DNA of 64,000 nucleotides, taken from TK10-74A sp965263065. GTDB taxonomy: Bacteria > Chloroflexota > Dehalococcoidia > Bin125. Shown in pieces: positions 57,402 to 64,000 of the stretch. The stretch lies in NCBI GenBank assembly GCA_965263065.1, contig CBDHGH010000003.1, positions 1,612,001 through 1,676,000 of the forward strand, given 5' to 3'. The stretch's first letter is position 1, and every line of letters begins with the position of its first letter. Below the pieces are notes generated by a model. That model saw nothing but the letters and a program-made list of their open reading frames with translations, had not been told where the DNA came from and searched no databases. Both the position numbers and the translations under genes were made by a program.

Positions 57402-58319
57402 GCTTGTTCGGAATCGGTACAGCGCCAGCGCGACGCCCAGCCCGGCCCAGACGAAGGCCGCGATCACGAGCACGGCGCCCGGCATGTCCGCCTGCGCGAT
57501 CACGTTGTCGTCGGAGCCGGAGTCGATCGCGGGGACGGCGTCGAACAGCACCAGCGTGAAGGCCCGCACCATGTGCACCGGGCTGAAGAAGATGGCGTAG
57601 CGGGCGGCGTCGGCGTCGCTGATGCTCGTGATCGATTCGACCACGATGAAGGGGACCAGGAAGACCGCGAGCACCGCCACGATCGCCAGCGAGCGCCGCC
57701 CCGCGTAGGTCGCCGTGACCAGTCCGATGGCCGCGAAGGTGACGCAGATCATCAGCCCGCTGCCCACGATCGGCGCGAAGTCCGAGGCGTTGTCCTTGGC
57801 CCAGTCCCAGGCGTCGGCCGCGCCCAGCCAGTTGCCGAGGAACATCACCGCTTGCGGCAGCACCGTCACCGCGAGCATCGCGGTCGCCAGCGCCGCCAGC
57901 TTGGCTAGCCCGTAGTCGTCGGGCAGCAGCGGCCGCGAGAAGTAGAGCGGCAGCACTCCGAAGCGCCGGTCGTTGCCGACCAGGTCCGACGCCAGCGTCG
58001 CCGCGAAGAGCATGAGGATGATCTGGATGAAGCCGTAGTAGCCCTCGGGGTCGACGATCGAGAGGTCGCCCGCGCCGAGGGCCGCGACCGCCAGCTGAAT
58101 GATCGCCGGGATGAAGGCCAGCCCCACCAGCCCGAAGGCCAGCGCCTTCGGCAGCGCCCCCCGGCCCAGCCCGAAGGCGTTGCGCAGGCTGAGCACGTAC
58201 AGCGACCAGACCGCGAAGCGGCGTCCCAGCCGCTCCCCCTCGTACGACCGATAGCGCAAGTCGTAGATCGTGCCGCGCGGGCCGTTCGGCGTCGGGTCGG
58301 GCGCGGCGCCGGTCGTCAT
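57396..58319 (-). CDS. ABC-2 type transporter permease (first pair)
   Basis: A 307-residue permease with about six hydrophobic segments. RGTIYDLRYRSYEGERLGRR and VLPLYFSRPLLPDDYGLAKL are the soluble N-terminus and cytoplasmic loop typical of ABC-2 permeases next to CcmA-like ATPases. Its ATG overlaps the stop of the first ATPase, and its stop overlaps the second ATPase start, both by 4 bases (ATGA). Confidence 0.87.
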   Translation of the reverse strand: MTTGAAPDPTPNGPRGTIYDLRYRSYEGERLGRRFAVWSLYVLSLRNAFGLGRGALPKALAFGLVGLAFIPAIIQLAVAALGAGDLSIVDPEGYYGFIQIILMLFAATLASDLVGNDRRFGVLPLYFSRPLLPDDYGLAKLAALATAMLAVTVLPQAVMFLGNWLGAADAWDWAKDNASDFAPIVGSGLMICVTFAAIGLVTATYAGRRSLAIVAVLAVFLVPFIVVESITSISDADAARYAIFFSPVHMVRAFTLVLFDAVPAIDSGSDDNVIAQADMPGAVLVIAAFVWAGLGVALALYRFRTST

Positions 58320-59275
58320 GCCACCGGCTCCCGCGCCGCCGTCTCGAACAGTTCCTCCAGCTGACGCCGGCGCTGCTCCAGGCGCAGCAGCGGCAGCCCC
58401 GCGTCGGCCACCGCCGCCACGACGGCGTCACGCACCGGCAGCGCGTCGGCCGGCTCCACGATGATCTCCATCCGCCGCCCGTCCGCCGTGGCCGCCAGAC
58501 CCTGGGCGGCGAGCTGCGATGCCAGCGCCCCCGCGTCGCCCTCGAGCTCCACCAGCAGCACGCTCGTCTCGTCCGTCAGTTCGGCGATCCGGCCCGCTCG
58601 CACCAGCCGCCCCTGCTCGATCAGCACCAGGCCATCGCAGACCCGCTCGATCTCGTTGAGCAGGTGCGACGACATCACGATCGCGATGCCGAACTCGCGC
58701 CCGACCCGCTCGATCAGGGCCAGCATCTCGTCGCGGCCCTCGGGGTCCAGCCCGTTCGTCGGCTCGTCCAGGAAGAGCAGCTTGGGGTCGTGCGCGATCG
58801 CCTGGGCCAGCTTCACGCGCTGCTTCATGCCCGTCGAGTAGCCGTGCATGTGCCGGTAGCGCTCCTCGAACAGGCCCACGTAGCGCAGCGCCTCGGCGGC
58901 CCGGTCGCGCGCGGCGTCGGCCGGGATGCCGCTCATCCGCGCCATGTGCACCACGAAGTTGACCGCCGAGATGTCCCCGGGGATGCAGTCGTGCTCGGGC
59001 GAGTAGCCCACCAGCTCCCGCACCTGCAGCGACTGCCGCGCGATGTCGAAGCCCAGCACCGTCGCCGAGCCGCTCGTCGGCTGCAGCAGCCCCAGCAGGA
59101 TCTTCAGCAGCGTGCTCTTGCCGGCCCCGTTCGGCCCCACCAGCCCCACCACGCCCGGCTCCACCCGCAGCGCCAGCGAATCCAGCGCCGTCACGCCCGG
59201 ATAGCGCTTGTGCAGCGCCTCCGTCTCGATGATCGGGCCGGTGTGATCGCGGCCGCCGGGCGGGGAAACGATCAC
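58316..59275 (-). CDS. ABC transporter ATPase (first pair, CcmA-type)
   Basis: A 319-residue ATPase. Walker A is GPNGAGKST, the signature GYSTGMKQRVKLAQAI and Walker B LLFLDEPTNGLDPEG; the C-terminal extension (VLLVELEGDAGALASQLAAQ) is typical of ABC-2 exporters. It starts at GTG 59275. It opens a compact minus-strand operon, ATPase-permease-ATPase-permease, with 4-base overlaps between the first three genes, followed by two lipoprotein genes. Confidence 0.94.
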   Translation of the reverse strand: MIVSPPGGRDHTGPIIETEALHKRYPGVTALDSLALRVEPGVVGLVGPNGAGKSTLLKILLGLLQPTSGSATVLGFDIARQSLQVRELVGYSPEHDCIPGDISAVNFVVHMARMSGIPADAARDRAAEALRYVGLFEERYRHMHGYSTGMKQRVKLAQAIAHDPKLLFLDEPTNGLDPEGRDEMLALIERVGREFGIAIVMSSHLLNEIERVCDGLVLIEQGRLVRAGRIAELTDETSVLLVELEGDAGALASQLAAQGLAATADGRRMEIIVEPADALPVRDAVVAAVADAGLPLLRLEQRRRQLEELFETAAREPVA

Positions 59276-59421
59276 GAGTCGAGGCCATTCATGCCTGCAC
59301 CGTAGCGGCCGACGCCGAGAGTGACTATGCCCGGATCACGCTCTCGGCCGCCGCACTGCCCCGGCCCGCGCGCGGCTCGTGCGGCACGACGCGCGACCCG
59401 CTAGCGTTGCGTAGGGCGATC

Positions 59422-61023
59422 ATGCGTCGCCGGCTCGGCGGGAAGGCGTTCCGATCGATGCGCTGGCGAACCCTGTTGCCCCTCCTCTTCCTCGTCGTGT
59501 TTGGCGCGGCGCTCTCTCCCTCCCCCGCGCGGGCCGCCGGGCCGCCGGTGATCAGCGACGTCGTGCCCGAGACGGGCCTGGCCGGCGCCGTCGTTTCGAT
59601 CGTTGGCCACGACTTCACCGGCGCGACCTCGGTGACCTTCGGCGGTCGCACGGCCAGATTCACGGTCCTCAACGACGGCAACATCCAGGCGACGAGTCCG
59701 GTGCCGGCGCGCGCGGGCGCCGTGGACATCGTCGTCACGACCCCCGAGGGTTCGAGCAGCGATAGCGCCGCGGACAACTTCACCTACGTCGTCCCCAGCC
59801 TCACGATCGCCCAGGGCAACGGCCTCAGCGTGAGCGAAGAGGGCGAGTCCGACAGCTACACCGTCAAGCTGAGCCGCCTGCCGACCGGCACCGTGACGAT
59901 CCGCATCCCCGACACCGACGATCTCGAGATCACGCCCAACACGCTCGTCTTCACCATGACGAACTACTCCCGGGCGCAGGTCGTCACGGTCAGCGCCGTC
60001 GACGATGTCAACTTCGAGCAGACCCACACGGCCGTCATCCTGCACCGGGCGAGCGGCGGCGGCTACGGCGCCGCCGGCGGCCACCCCGTCTCCGTCCGCG
60101 TCACCGACAACGACCGCTTCATGATCATCGTCTCCCAGTCCGCCGGCAGCACCCACGTGATCGAAGGCGGCCGCCCCGACTTCCTCTCGCTGCGGCTCAA
60201 CGCCGACCCCGCCGCCGAGGCGACCGTCACCATCACCGCCGACGACCAACTCGTCACCTCGGCGTCGACCTTCAAGTTCACCCGCGCGAATTGGGGCAGC
60301 CTGGTCGAGTTCGCCGTGTTCGCCGCCGACGATGACCTGATGGAGGGCGACCACACCGGCAGGCTGACCTTCACCCTCAGCGGCGCGAGCCGTGCCGCCC
60401 CCGTCGCCGAGCTGATCATCTCCATCTCCGACGAACACTCGCCCGCCCTGCGCATCACCGAGTCCGACGGCGCCACCGCCGTCGCCGAGGAGGGCGGCGA
60501 GGACACCTACACCGTCGTGCTGCCCCGGCGGCCGGCCTCCGCGGTCACCGTCACCATCCGTCCCGAAGAGGGCCTGCGCGCCAGCCCCGCGCAACTCGTC
60601 TTCAGTCGCACCGATTGGGACCAGCCCCGCGTCGTGACCGTCGAAGCCGTCGACGACGACCTCAGCGAGGGCGAGCACGTCCACCACATCCACCACGTCG
60701 CCACCGGCGGCGGCCTCGACGAGTTCGCCGCCGTCCTGGTTAGCGTCACCATCACCGACGACGACACGCCCGACTACGTGCCGCTGCCGCTCGCGGCCGG
60801 CTTCACCCTCGTCGGCTGGTTCGGCGCCCCCACCACCGCCCGCGCCATCCTCGACGGCAACCCGGCGCTCACGCGCCTCTGGACCTGGGACCAGGTCAAC
60901 GGCTGGCGCGGCGACAGCCGCGCGTTGCCGCCGGGGCTGCGCCGCGACATCCCCATCGCCCGCGGCGACGGCTTGTGGCTGTTCGCGTCCGAGCCCACCA
61001 CGCTCAACGTCCCGCTCCCGTAG
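59422..61023 (+). CDS. Secreted Calx-beta/IPT domain surface protein
   Basis: About 533 residues. A signal peptide (MRWRTLLPLLFLVVFGAALS then PSPARA) is followed by an IPT/TIG domain (ISDVVPETGLAGAVVSIVGH, DFTGATSVTFGG) and three Calx-beta-like repeats with the EEGESDSYTVKLSRLPTGTV, DDVNFEQTHTAVIL and TITDDDTP patterns. The C-terminal LAAGFTLVGWFGAPT and GDGLWLF block recurs at the end of secreted proteins of this kind. Adhesion or calcium-dependent matrix binding is a reasonable guess. ATG 59458 with GGAAGG is an alternative start. Confidence 0.85.
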   Translation: MRRRLGGKAFRSMRWRTLLPLLFLVVFGAALSPSPARAAGPPVISDVVPETGLAGAVVSIVGHDFTGATSVTFGGRTARFTVLNDGNIQATSPVPARAGAVDIVVTTPEGSSSDSAADNFTYVVPSLTIAQGNGLSVSEEGESDSYTVKLSRLPTGTVTIRIPDTDDLEITPNTLVFTMTNYSRAQVVTVSAVDDVNFEQTHTAVILHRASGGGYGAAGGHPVSVRVTDNDRFMIIVSQSAGSTHVIEGGRPDFLSLRLNADPAAEATVTITADDQLVTSASTFKFTRANWGSLVEFAVFAADDDLMEGDHTGRLTFTLSGASRAAPVAELIISISDEHSPALRITESDGATAVAEEGGEDTYTVVLPRRPASAVTVTIRPEEGLRASPAQLVFSRTDWDQPRVVTVEAVDDDLSEGEHVHHIHHVATGGGLDEFAAVLVSVTITDDDTPDYVPLPLAAGFTLVGWFGAPTTARAILDGNPALTRLWTWDQVNGWRGDSRALPPGLRRDIPIARGDGLWLFASEPTTLNVPLP

Positions 61024-61059
61024 GGCGGGGCGGGCGGTCGCGCCGGGCGGGCCCGGCGA

Positions 61060-61326
61060 TCAGGCCGGCGCCGCCTCCGGCAGCTTCGCGTAGACCGCCT
61101 CCTTGAGCTCCGCCAGCTCCGGGTAGCGGCCGGTCGCCGCCTTGCTGTAGACCAGCTCCCCGTCGACGGTCCACTCAAAGCGACCGCCCGCGCTGGGAAT
61201 CAACTCCAGCGACGCCACCTCGCTTTGAATCTCGTTCAGGATTTCACTCACCATCCAGGTGGTGCGGAGCAAGTAGTTTCAAGTAGCGCAGTACTCCACC
61301 TGGATGCGCACGCCTTGGCCGTTCAT
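61060..61326 (-). CDS. Rdx-family (SelW/SelT-like) selenoprotein, TGA read as selenocysteine
   Basis: Reading through one TGA at 61279-61281 gives an 88-residue protein: MNGQGVRIQVEYCAT, selenocysteine at 16, then NYLLRTTWMVSEILNEIQSE and FEWTVDGELVYSKAATGRYP. The C-A-T-U motif occupies the redox CxxC/CxxU position of Rdx proteins, which are thioredoxin-like. AAGGGA lies 8 bases before the ATG. The reading frame is conserved on both sides of the TGA, and a hairpin follows it, so this looks like Sec insertion, not a stop. An ordinary call would start at TTG 61272 and lose the active site. Confidence 0.82.
61246..61270 (-). promoter_or_regulatory. Candidate bacterial SECIS hairpin
   Basis: Beginning 8 bases after the TGA on the minus strand: GCTC, bulge CGC, ACCA, loop CCTGGA, TGGT, GAGT. 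The stem places a GG-containing loop 19-24 bases past the TGA, within the range of bacterial SECIS elements. The structure is weak and is supported mainly by context. Confidence 0.5.
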
Positions 61327-61469
61327 CAGTCGTCCCTTTCGGCTGTCGAGCTCGCCCGCAGCATAGCCCCTGGAGGGCGGCGGCGTCGGGGGCGGGGCGG
61401 CGGCCGGGCGACGCGACCACTACGCTGACGGCGACGTCATTGTCGACTCGGAGCGGAGGAGTCGAGCCC

Positions 61470-61763
61470 GTGTTCAAGCGAGCCGTCCATCCGGGCGTGA
61501 TTCTCAAAGACGAGCTGGCGGAGTTGGGCGTGAGCCAGGCGACCTTCGCCCGCGAGATCGACGTGCCGTCCCGCCGGATCGGCCAGATCGTCGCCGGCAA
61601 GCGCCCCGTGACCGGCGACACCGCGCTGCGCTTCGGACACTGGTTCGGCGTCGATCCCCAGTTTTGGCTCAACCTCCAAACGCAGTTCGACCTCGCCGCC
61701 GCCGACCAGGAAGTCGGAGCCTCGGTGCGGGAACTGCCCACCGTCGCCGAGACCCTGGCCTGA
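61470..61763 (+). CDS. HigA-type XRE antitoxin (orphan)
   Basis: A 97-residue antitoxin. HPGVILKDELAELGVSQATF, AREIDVPSRRIGQIVAGKRP and DTALRFGHWFGVDPQFWLNL match the HigA/VapI helix-turn-helix family almost along its whole length. GTG 61470 has GGAGGAG 8 bases upstream; an earlier in-frame ATG-like start at 61440 lacks one. No HigB (RelE-fold) toxin is found in the 140 bases upstream, so it appears to be a solitary antitoxin. Confidence 0.85.
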   Translation: MFKRAVHPGVILKDELAELGVSQATFAREIDVPSRRIGQIVAGKRPVTGDTALRFGHWFGVDPQFWLNLQTQFDLAAADQEVGASVRELPTVAETLA

Positions 61764-61806
61764 CCAGCAACGCGGACGGCGTCGCGAGCCCGCCCCCGCC
61801 CCCGCC

Positions 61807-62523
61807 TCACGATGCACGTCGCCCGGCACGTTGCGCACTGGACTCATCATGATCGCATGTGGGGCGCATGCATCGGGGGGTAGGCAAGGTGACTGAAAAG
61901 TGACCCGGATCCTGCTCAGGGGCGCTGGGGGGTGGCATCGGGCGGAGTGTAGCTGGCCATTGGTCGCCCCCCCCCCTTCGTTCAACCCTCTTGCGGGCCC
62001 CGGTCTTGTTGATGCGCCACTTGAGCATCGCGGCGCTCACGCCGAAGCGTTGCTGCGCTTCCTGTTCGGTGATTCGCCCTTGCGCGACAGTCATGGCCAT
62101 GTCACTGGTGACAAGCATCTCGCCGCTGAGCCAGTCCGCTTCTTCTTCGTTGGTGTCCTTCCAGTTCCGGCACCCGGTCATGCCATCCAGCGCCGGGATG
62201 GGCTCATGCAGCAGGAGCCCGTGGGCCAGTTCGTGCGCCAGGTTGCTGCTCTGACGAGCCTCGGAGTGGGAATCGTTGTGCACGATTATCCGGCGGTGAC
62301 CCTCGAAGACGGTGAGACCGGAGAATGCGTCTCTTCCAACCGAGAGGAGGTATTGGGCACCGATAGAGGCGGCCGCGAGTTCGCTGAGGGGGACGATCGG
62401 GATCGCCAGGTGCTCCGCGAGCTCGCGGGGATCCAGGCGATCAAGTGGACCTAGCCTGAGTTCGGTCCTGACCTCCCGCGCCAGTGCGGCAGCCGCAGAT
62501 TTGAACCCTCGTCGCAGCACCAC
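61807..62523 (-). CDS. ImmA/IrrE-type metallopeptidase
   Basis: A zinc peptidase of up to 238 residues. The active site is HELAHGLLLHEP (HExxH), followed by the downstream Glu of NEEEADWLSGEMLV. Such peptidases cleave XRE repressors to switch on genes. It starts with GTG 62523, 3 bases after the XRE gene, so the pair is one operon. After RKRVERRGGGDQW the sequence loses character at a run of ten C on the plus strand; a one-base shift there would end the protein about 17 residues later. The tail is thus doubtful. Confidence 0.85.
   Translation of the reverse strand: MVLRRGFKSAAAALAREVRTELRLGPLDRLDPRELAEHLAIPIVPLSELAAASIGAQYLLSVGRDAFSGLTVFEGHRRIIVHNDSHSEARQSSNLAHELAHGLLLHEPIPALDGMTGCRNWKDTNEEEADWLSGEMLVTSDMAMTVAQGRITEQEAQQRFGVSAAMLKWRINKTGARKRVERRGGGDQWPATLRPMPPPSAPEQDPGHFSVTLPTPRCMRPTCDHDESSAQRAGRRAS
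61967..61976. repeat. C10 homopolymer in the 3' end of the ImmA/IrrE gene
   Basis: Ten consecutive C on the plus strand (G10 in the gene). Beyond it the current frame adds about 45 low-quality residues, whereas another frame stops soon after. It could be a slippage site or sequencing error. Confidence 0.7.
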
Positions 62524-62526
62524 GTT

Positions 62527-62886
62527 CTACTCCAGGGCTCTGAGCCGCTTGTAGGTGGCCTTCACGACTTCATCGAGCGCTGCGGCCGCTTCGGGAGTGA
62601 GATTCTTGTCGGACCTGAGGTAGGTGGAGATCATGGCCAGCGGCTCTGGGTCCGATTGCTTTGCATCTGAGCGCATGAAGTCGTCGGCGCTGAGCCCCGA
62701 CCACGACGTCAGCGCGGCGAGCCCATCCACATCAGGGCGCCTGCCCTGCGCCATCCGCGTGAAAGTGGACGCGCTCAGGCCGGATTGCGCGGCAACTTGC
62801 TTCCAGTTCAGGCTCCTCGCCTGCCGAGTCGCATCAAGCGCCTGGTAGAAGGCTCCGCTGTCGAAGCTGCCGAACTTTTCTTCCAT
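62527..62886 (-). CDS. XRE-type helix-turn-helix regulator
   Basis: A 119-residue DNA-binding protein. LNWKQVAAQSGLSASTFTRM and AQGRRPDVDGLAALTSWSGL form a Cro/C1-type HTH. TGGAGG lies 6 bases before ATG 62886. The ImmA/IrrE peptidase follows after 3 bases. The gene diverges from the ubiquitin-like operon, and the shared 98-base region suggests that this repressor, inactivated by the peptidase, controls it. Confidence 0.88.
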   Translation of the reverse strand: MEEKFGSFDSGAFYQALDATRQARSLNWKQVAAQSGLSASTFTRMAQGRRPDVDGLAALTSWSGLSADDFMRSDAKQSDPEPLAMISTYLRSDKNLTPEAAAALDEVVKATYKRLRALE

Positions 62887-62901
62887 CTCAGCCTCCAAAG
62901 G

Positions 62902-62953
62902 GGTTGCGTTAGTAGAATCACCAGTCTATTGTGCAATCACGCGGTGGCAACCG
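62902..62953. promoter_or_regulatory. Divergent promoter/operator of the XRE and ubiquitin-like operons
   Basis: The 98-base gap holds an inverted pair GGTTGC (62902-62907) and GGCAACC (62947-62953) and, on the plus strand, TTGCGT (62904-62909) and TATTGT (62927-62932) spaced by 17 bases. AGGAG (62972-62976) serves the downstream gene. The inverted pair is a plausible XRE binding site. Promoter boxes are weak matches. Confidence 0.4.
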
Positions 62954-62984
62954 ACCATCGGACCTGCAACTAGGAGTGTAGCCA

Positions 62985-63272
62985 ATGACGGACACAGCAG
63001 CCAGCCAAGTGGCGGAGGAGCGCAAGGGAAAGTTCGCGATCTCCGTCAACCACAAGCCGGTCGAGGTCGATGGACCGCTGGCTACCGGCCTCGAGATCAA
63101 GGCGGCTTCAATCGATCAAGGAGTGGTCATCGAACTGGACTTCCAGCTGGCCAAGGACGGTCCCGACGGCAAGCAGCAGATCGTCGGAGACTCGGACAAG
63201 GTCGACCTGCGCGAGTTCAAGACGTTCTTCGCCACCGCGAGCGACGACAACTCCTGGCGGGTGCCGCCATGA
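62985..63272 (+). CDS. Multiubiquitin-domain (ubiquitin-like) protein
   Basis: A 95-residue protein. FAISVNHKPVEVDGPLATGL and EIKAASIDQGV resemble the bacterial multiubiquitin domain, a beta-grasp ubiquitin-like fold, here as a single unit. The tail is ASDDNSWRVPP, without a terminal diglycine. AGGAG lies 8 bases before the ATG. It is the first gene of a run with an E2-like gene (overlap 4 bases) and a JAB peptidase, which matches bacterial ubiquitin-like conjugation operons. Confidence 0.75.
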   Translation: MTDTAASQVAEERKGKFAISVNHKPVEVDGPLATGLEIKAASIDQGVVIELDFQLAKDGPDGKQQIVGDSDKVDLREFKTFFATASDDNSWRVPP

Positions 63273-63652
63273 TGAACCCGCATGTGGAGCAGGCGGTCGA
63301 GGAGCTTAGATGCCGCTTCTCCGATGCCGAGGTCGTCGCCCGCGCTACGGAGGACGGCGGTGCGGTCGTGACCATCGATCCCATCGACCTCGGGTCCGCT
63401 TACGCCCCACTGGAGACGTGGATCAAGTTCCACATCGGCTTCCAGTATCCGCATGCGGACGTCTACCCGCTCTTTGTCCGTCCTGACTTGGTCCGTGCCG
63501 ACGGTCAAGCACACGGGCAGGGCATCACGAACGCCTCGTTCGAGGACGAGCCGGCTCTCCAGCTATCCAGACGGAGCAACCACCGAGACCCAGCGATCGA
63601 CACCGCTGCCCTCAAGGTGATGAAGGTCATTCAATGGCTCAAGACTCAGTGA
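63269..63652 (+). CDS. E2-like (ubiquitin-conjugating fold) protein
   Basis: A 127-residue protein. The core WIKFHIGFQYPHADVYPLFV carries the hydrophobic strand and YP...P pattern of the E2/RWD fold; QLSRRSNHRDPAIDTAALKV follows, as in E2/UBC-type proteins of bacterial ubiquitin-like operons. The only Cys is C15 near the N-terminus, so the canonical active-site Cys after the YPxxP region is missing. It may be an inactive E2 variant or use a different mechanism. ATG overlaps the previous stop (ATGATG). Confidence 0.72.
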   Translation: MMNPHVEQAVEELRCRFSDAEVVARATEDGGAVVTIDPIDLGSAYAPLETWIKFHIGFQYPHADVYPLFVRPDLVRADGQAHGQGITNASFEDEPALQLSRRSNHRDPAIDTAALKVMKVIQWLKTQ

Positions 63653-64000
63653 GACCGCCCGTGACCCTCCGTCTGTCCCGGGAGATGGCGGCTGAACTGC
63701 AGGCTCACCTCTTCCCGGGGGACGAAGATGAACACGGAGCCGTGATCGGCGCCACTGTTGTGTCGACGGACAGAGGATCCCGGCTCCTCGGACGTGGTCT
63801 GTTCCCCGCGATCGATGGGGTCGACTACGTGCCGAGTCAGCGCGGCTACCGGATGCTCACCGCAGATTTCGTACGACGCTGCGCTCTCGCTTGCGCTGGC
63901 GAGGGGCTCGCATACTTGGCTGTCCACAACCATCCAGGAACCGACCACGTCGCGTTCTCCGGCACCGACATGGCGTCCCACCGCCGCGGCTACCCGGCCC
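63649..64000 (+). CDS. JAB/JAMM-domain peptidase (3' end outside window)
   Basis: A frame of 117 visible codons continuing past the window end. Its JAMM zinc site is complete: E28 in DEDEHGAVIGA, then H93-N-H95 and S104-x-x-D107 in AVHNHPGTDHVAFSGTD. JAB peptidases remove or process ubiquitin-like tags; in these operons the domain is often fused to an E1-like adenylating enzyme. The likely start is GTG 63649, overlapping the E2 stop (GTGA); ATG 63634 is an alternative. What follows the domain cannot be seen. Confidence 0.85.
   Translation, partial: MRPPVTLRLSREMAAELQAHLFPGDEDEHGAVIGATVVSTDRGSRLLGRGLFPAIDGVDYVPSQRGYRMLTADFVRRCALACAGEGLAYLAVHNHPGTDHVAFSGTDMASHRRGYPA

Noticed and set aside
61060..61272. 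70-residue protein starting at TTG 61272
   Set aside because: It lacks the redox motif; the Rdx family extends 18 codons further across the TGA to ATG 61326.

Overview
The window is GC-rich, gene-dense bacterial DNA. The best lineage guess is Chloroflexota (Dehalococcoidia or SAR202-like). This is an inference from gene content: a Tat-type lipoprotein leader on a peptide-binding protein (ITRRTMLGASAKAGVGAAG then a Cys), CaiB/BaiF CoA-transferases, D-aminoacylase-like amidohydrolases, a TcuA-like flavoprotein and plant-type LRR proteins. No rRNA or phylogenetic marker is present to settle it.

Layout. 1-2.3 kb: 3' part of an acyl-CoA synthetase, then a VapBC-like toxin-antitoxin pair. 2.4-10.4 kb (minus): a two-domain CaiB protein, two tandem copies of a D-aminoacylase-like amidohydrolase (the second frameshifted at a G8 run) and a vanadium-haloperoxidase/PAP2-like Tat protein. 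10.6-12.6 kb: an AbiE-like pair behind a palindromic operator. 12.6-18.3 kb: a zinc alcohol dehydrogenase and a peptide ABC importer (binding protein plus two permeases, no ATPase). 18.3-26.9 kb: an orphan HicB, a hairpin repeat, a TcuA-like flavoprotein and an AddAB-type helicase-nuclease. 27.1-32.7 kb: a DEAD-box helicase with an RDDR repeat tail, a DUF5678-like/retropepsin pair, threonine synthase, a NIL protein and an epoxide hydrolase. 32.7-38.6 kb: a class F sortase, two DNA glycosylases, an MNT/HEPN module, NAD(P)H-hydrate epimerase, a cyclic-di-AMP riboswitch and a hicB with a hicA remnant. 38.6-48.6 kb: general metabolism, then secreted LRR proteins paired with small membrane proteins and interrupted by a HicB/HicA-like pair. 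48.7-55.5 kb: CoA-transferase, class III-like ADH, GIY-YIG, PAP2, GNAT, glucose/sorbosone dehydrogenase-like lipoprotein. 55.6-59.3 kb (minus): two ABC-2 exporters in one tightly overlapped operon. 59.4-64 kb: a Calx-beta/IPT surface protein, an Rdx-family gene with an in-frame TGA in a CxxU motif (probable selenoprotein), an orphan HigA, an XRE/ImmA pair and, divergent from it and running off the window, a bacterial ubiquitin-like conjugation operon (multiubiquitin domain, E2-like protein, JAB peptidase).

The accessory theme is defence and addiction: at least eight toxin-antitoxin or TA-like loci, AddAB, and the terminal ubiquitin-like system. Several genes carry short-period coding repeats, some of 15 bp. 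Intergenic regions carry two families of short interspersed repeats.
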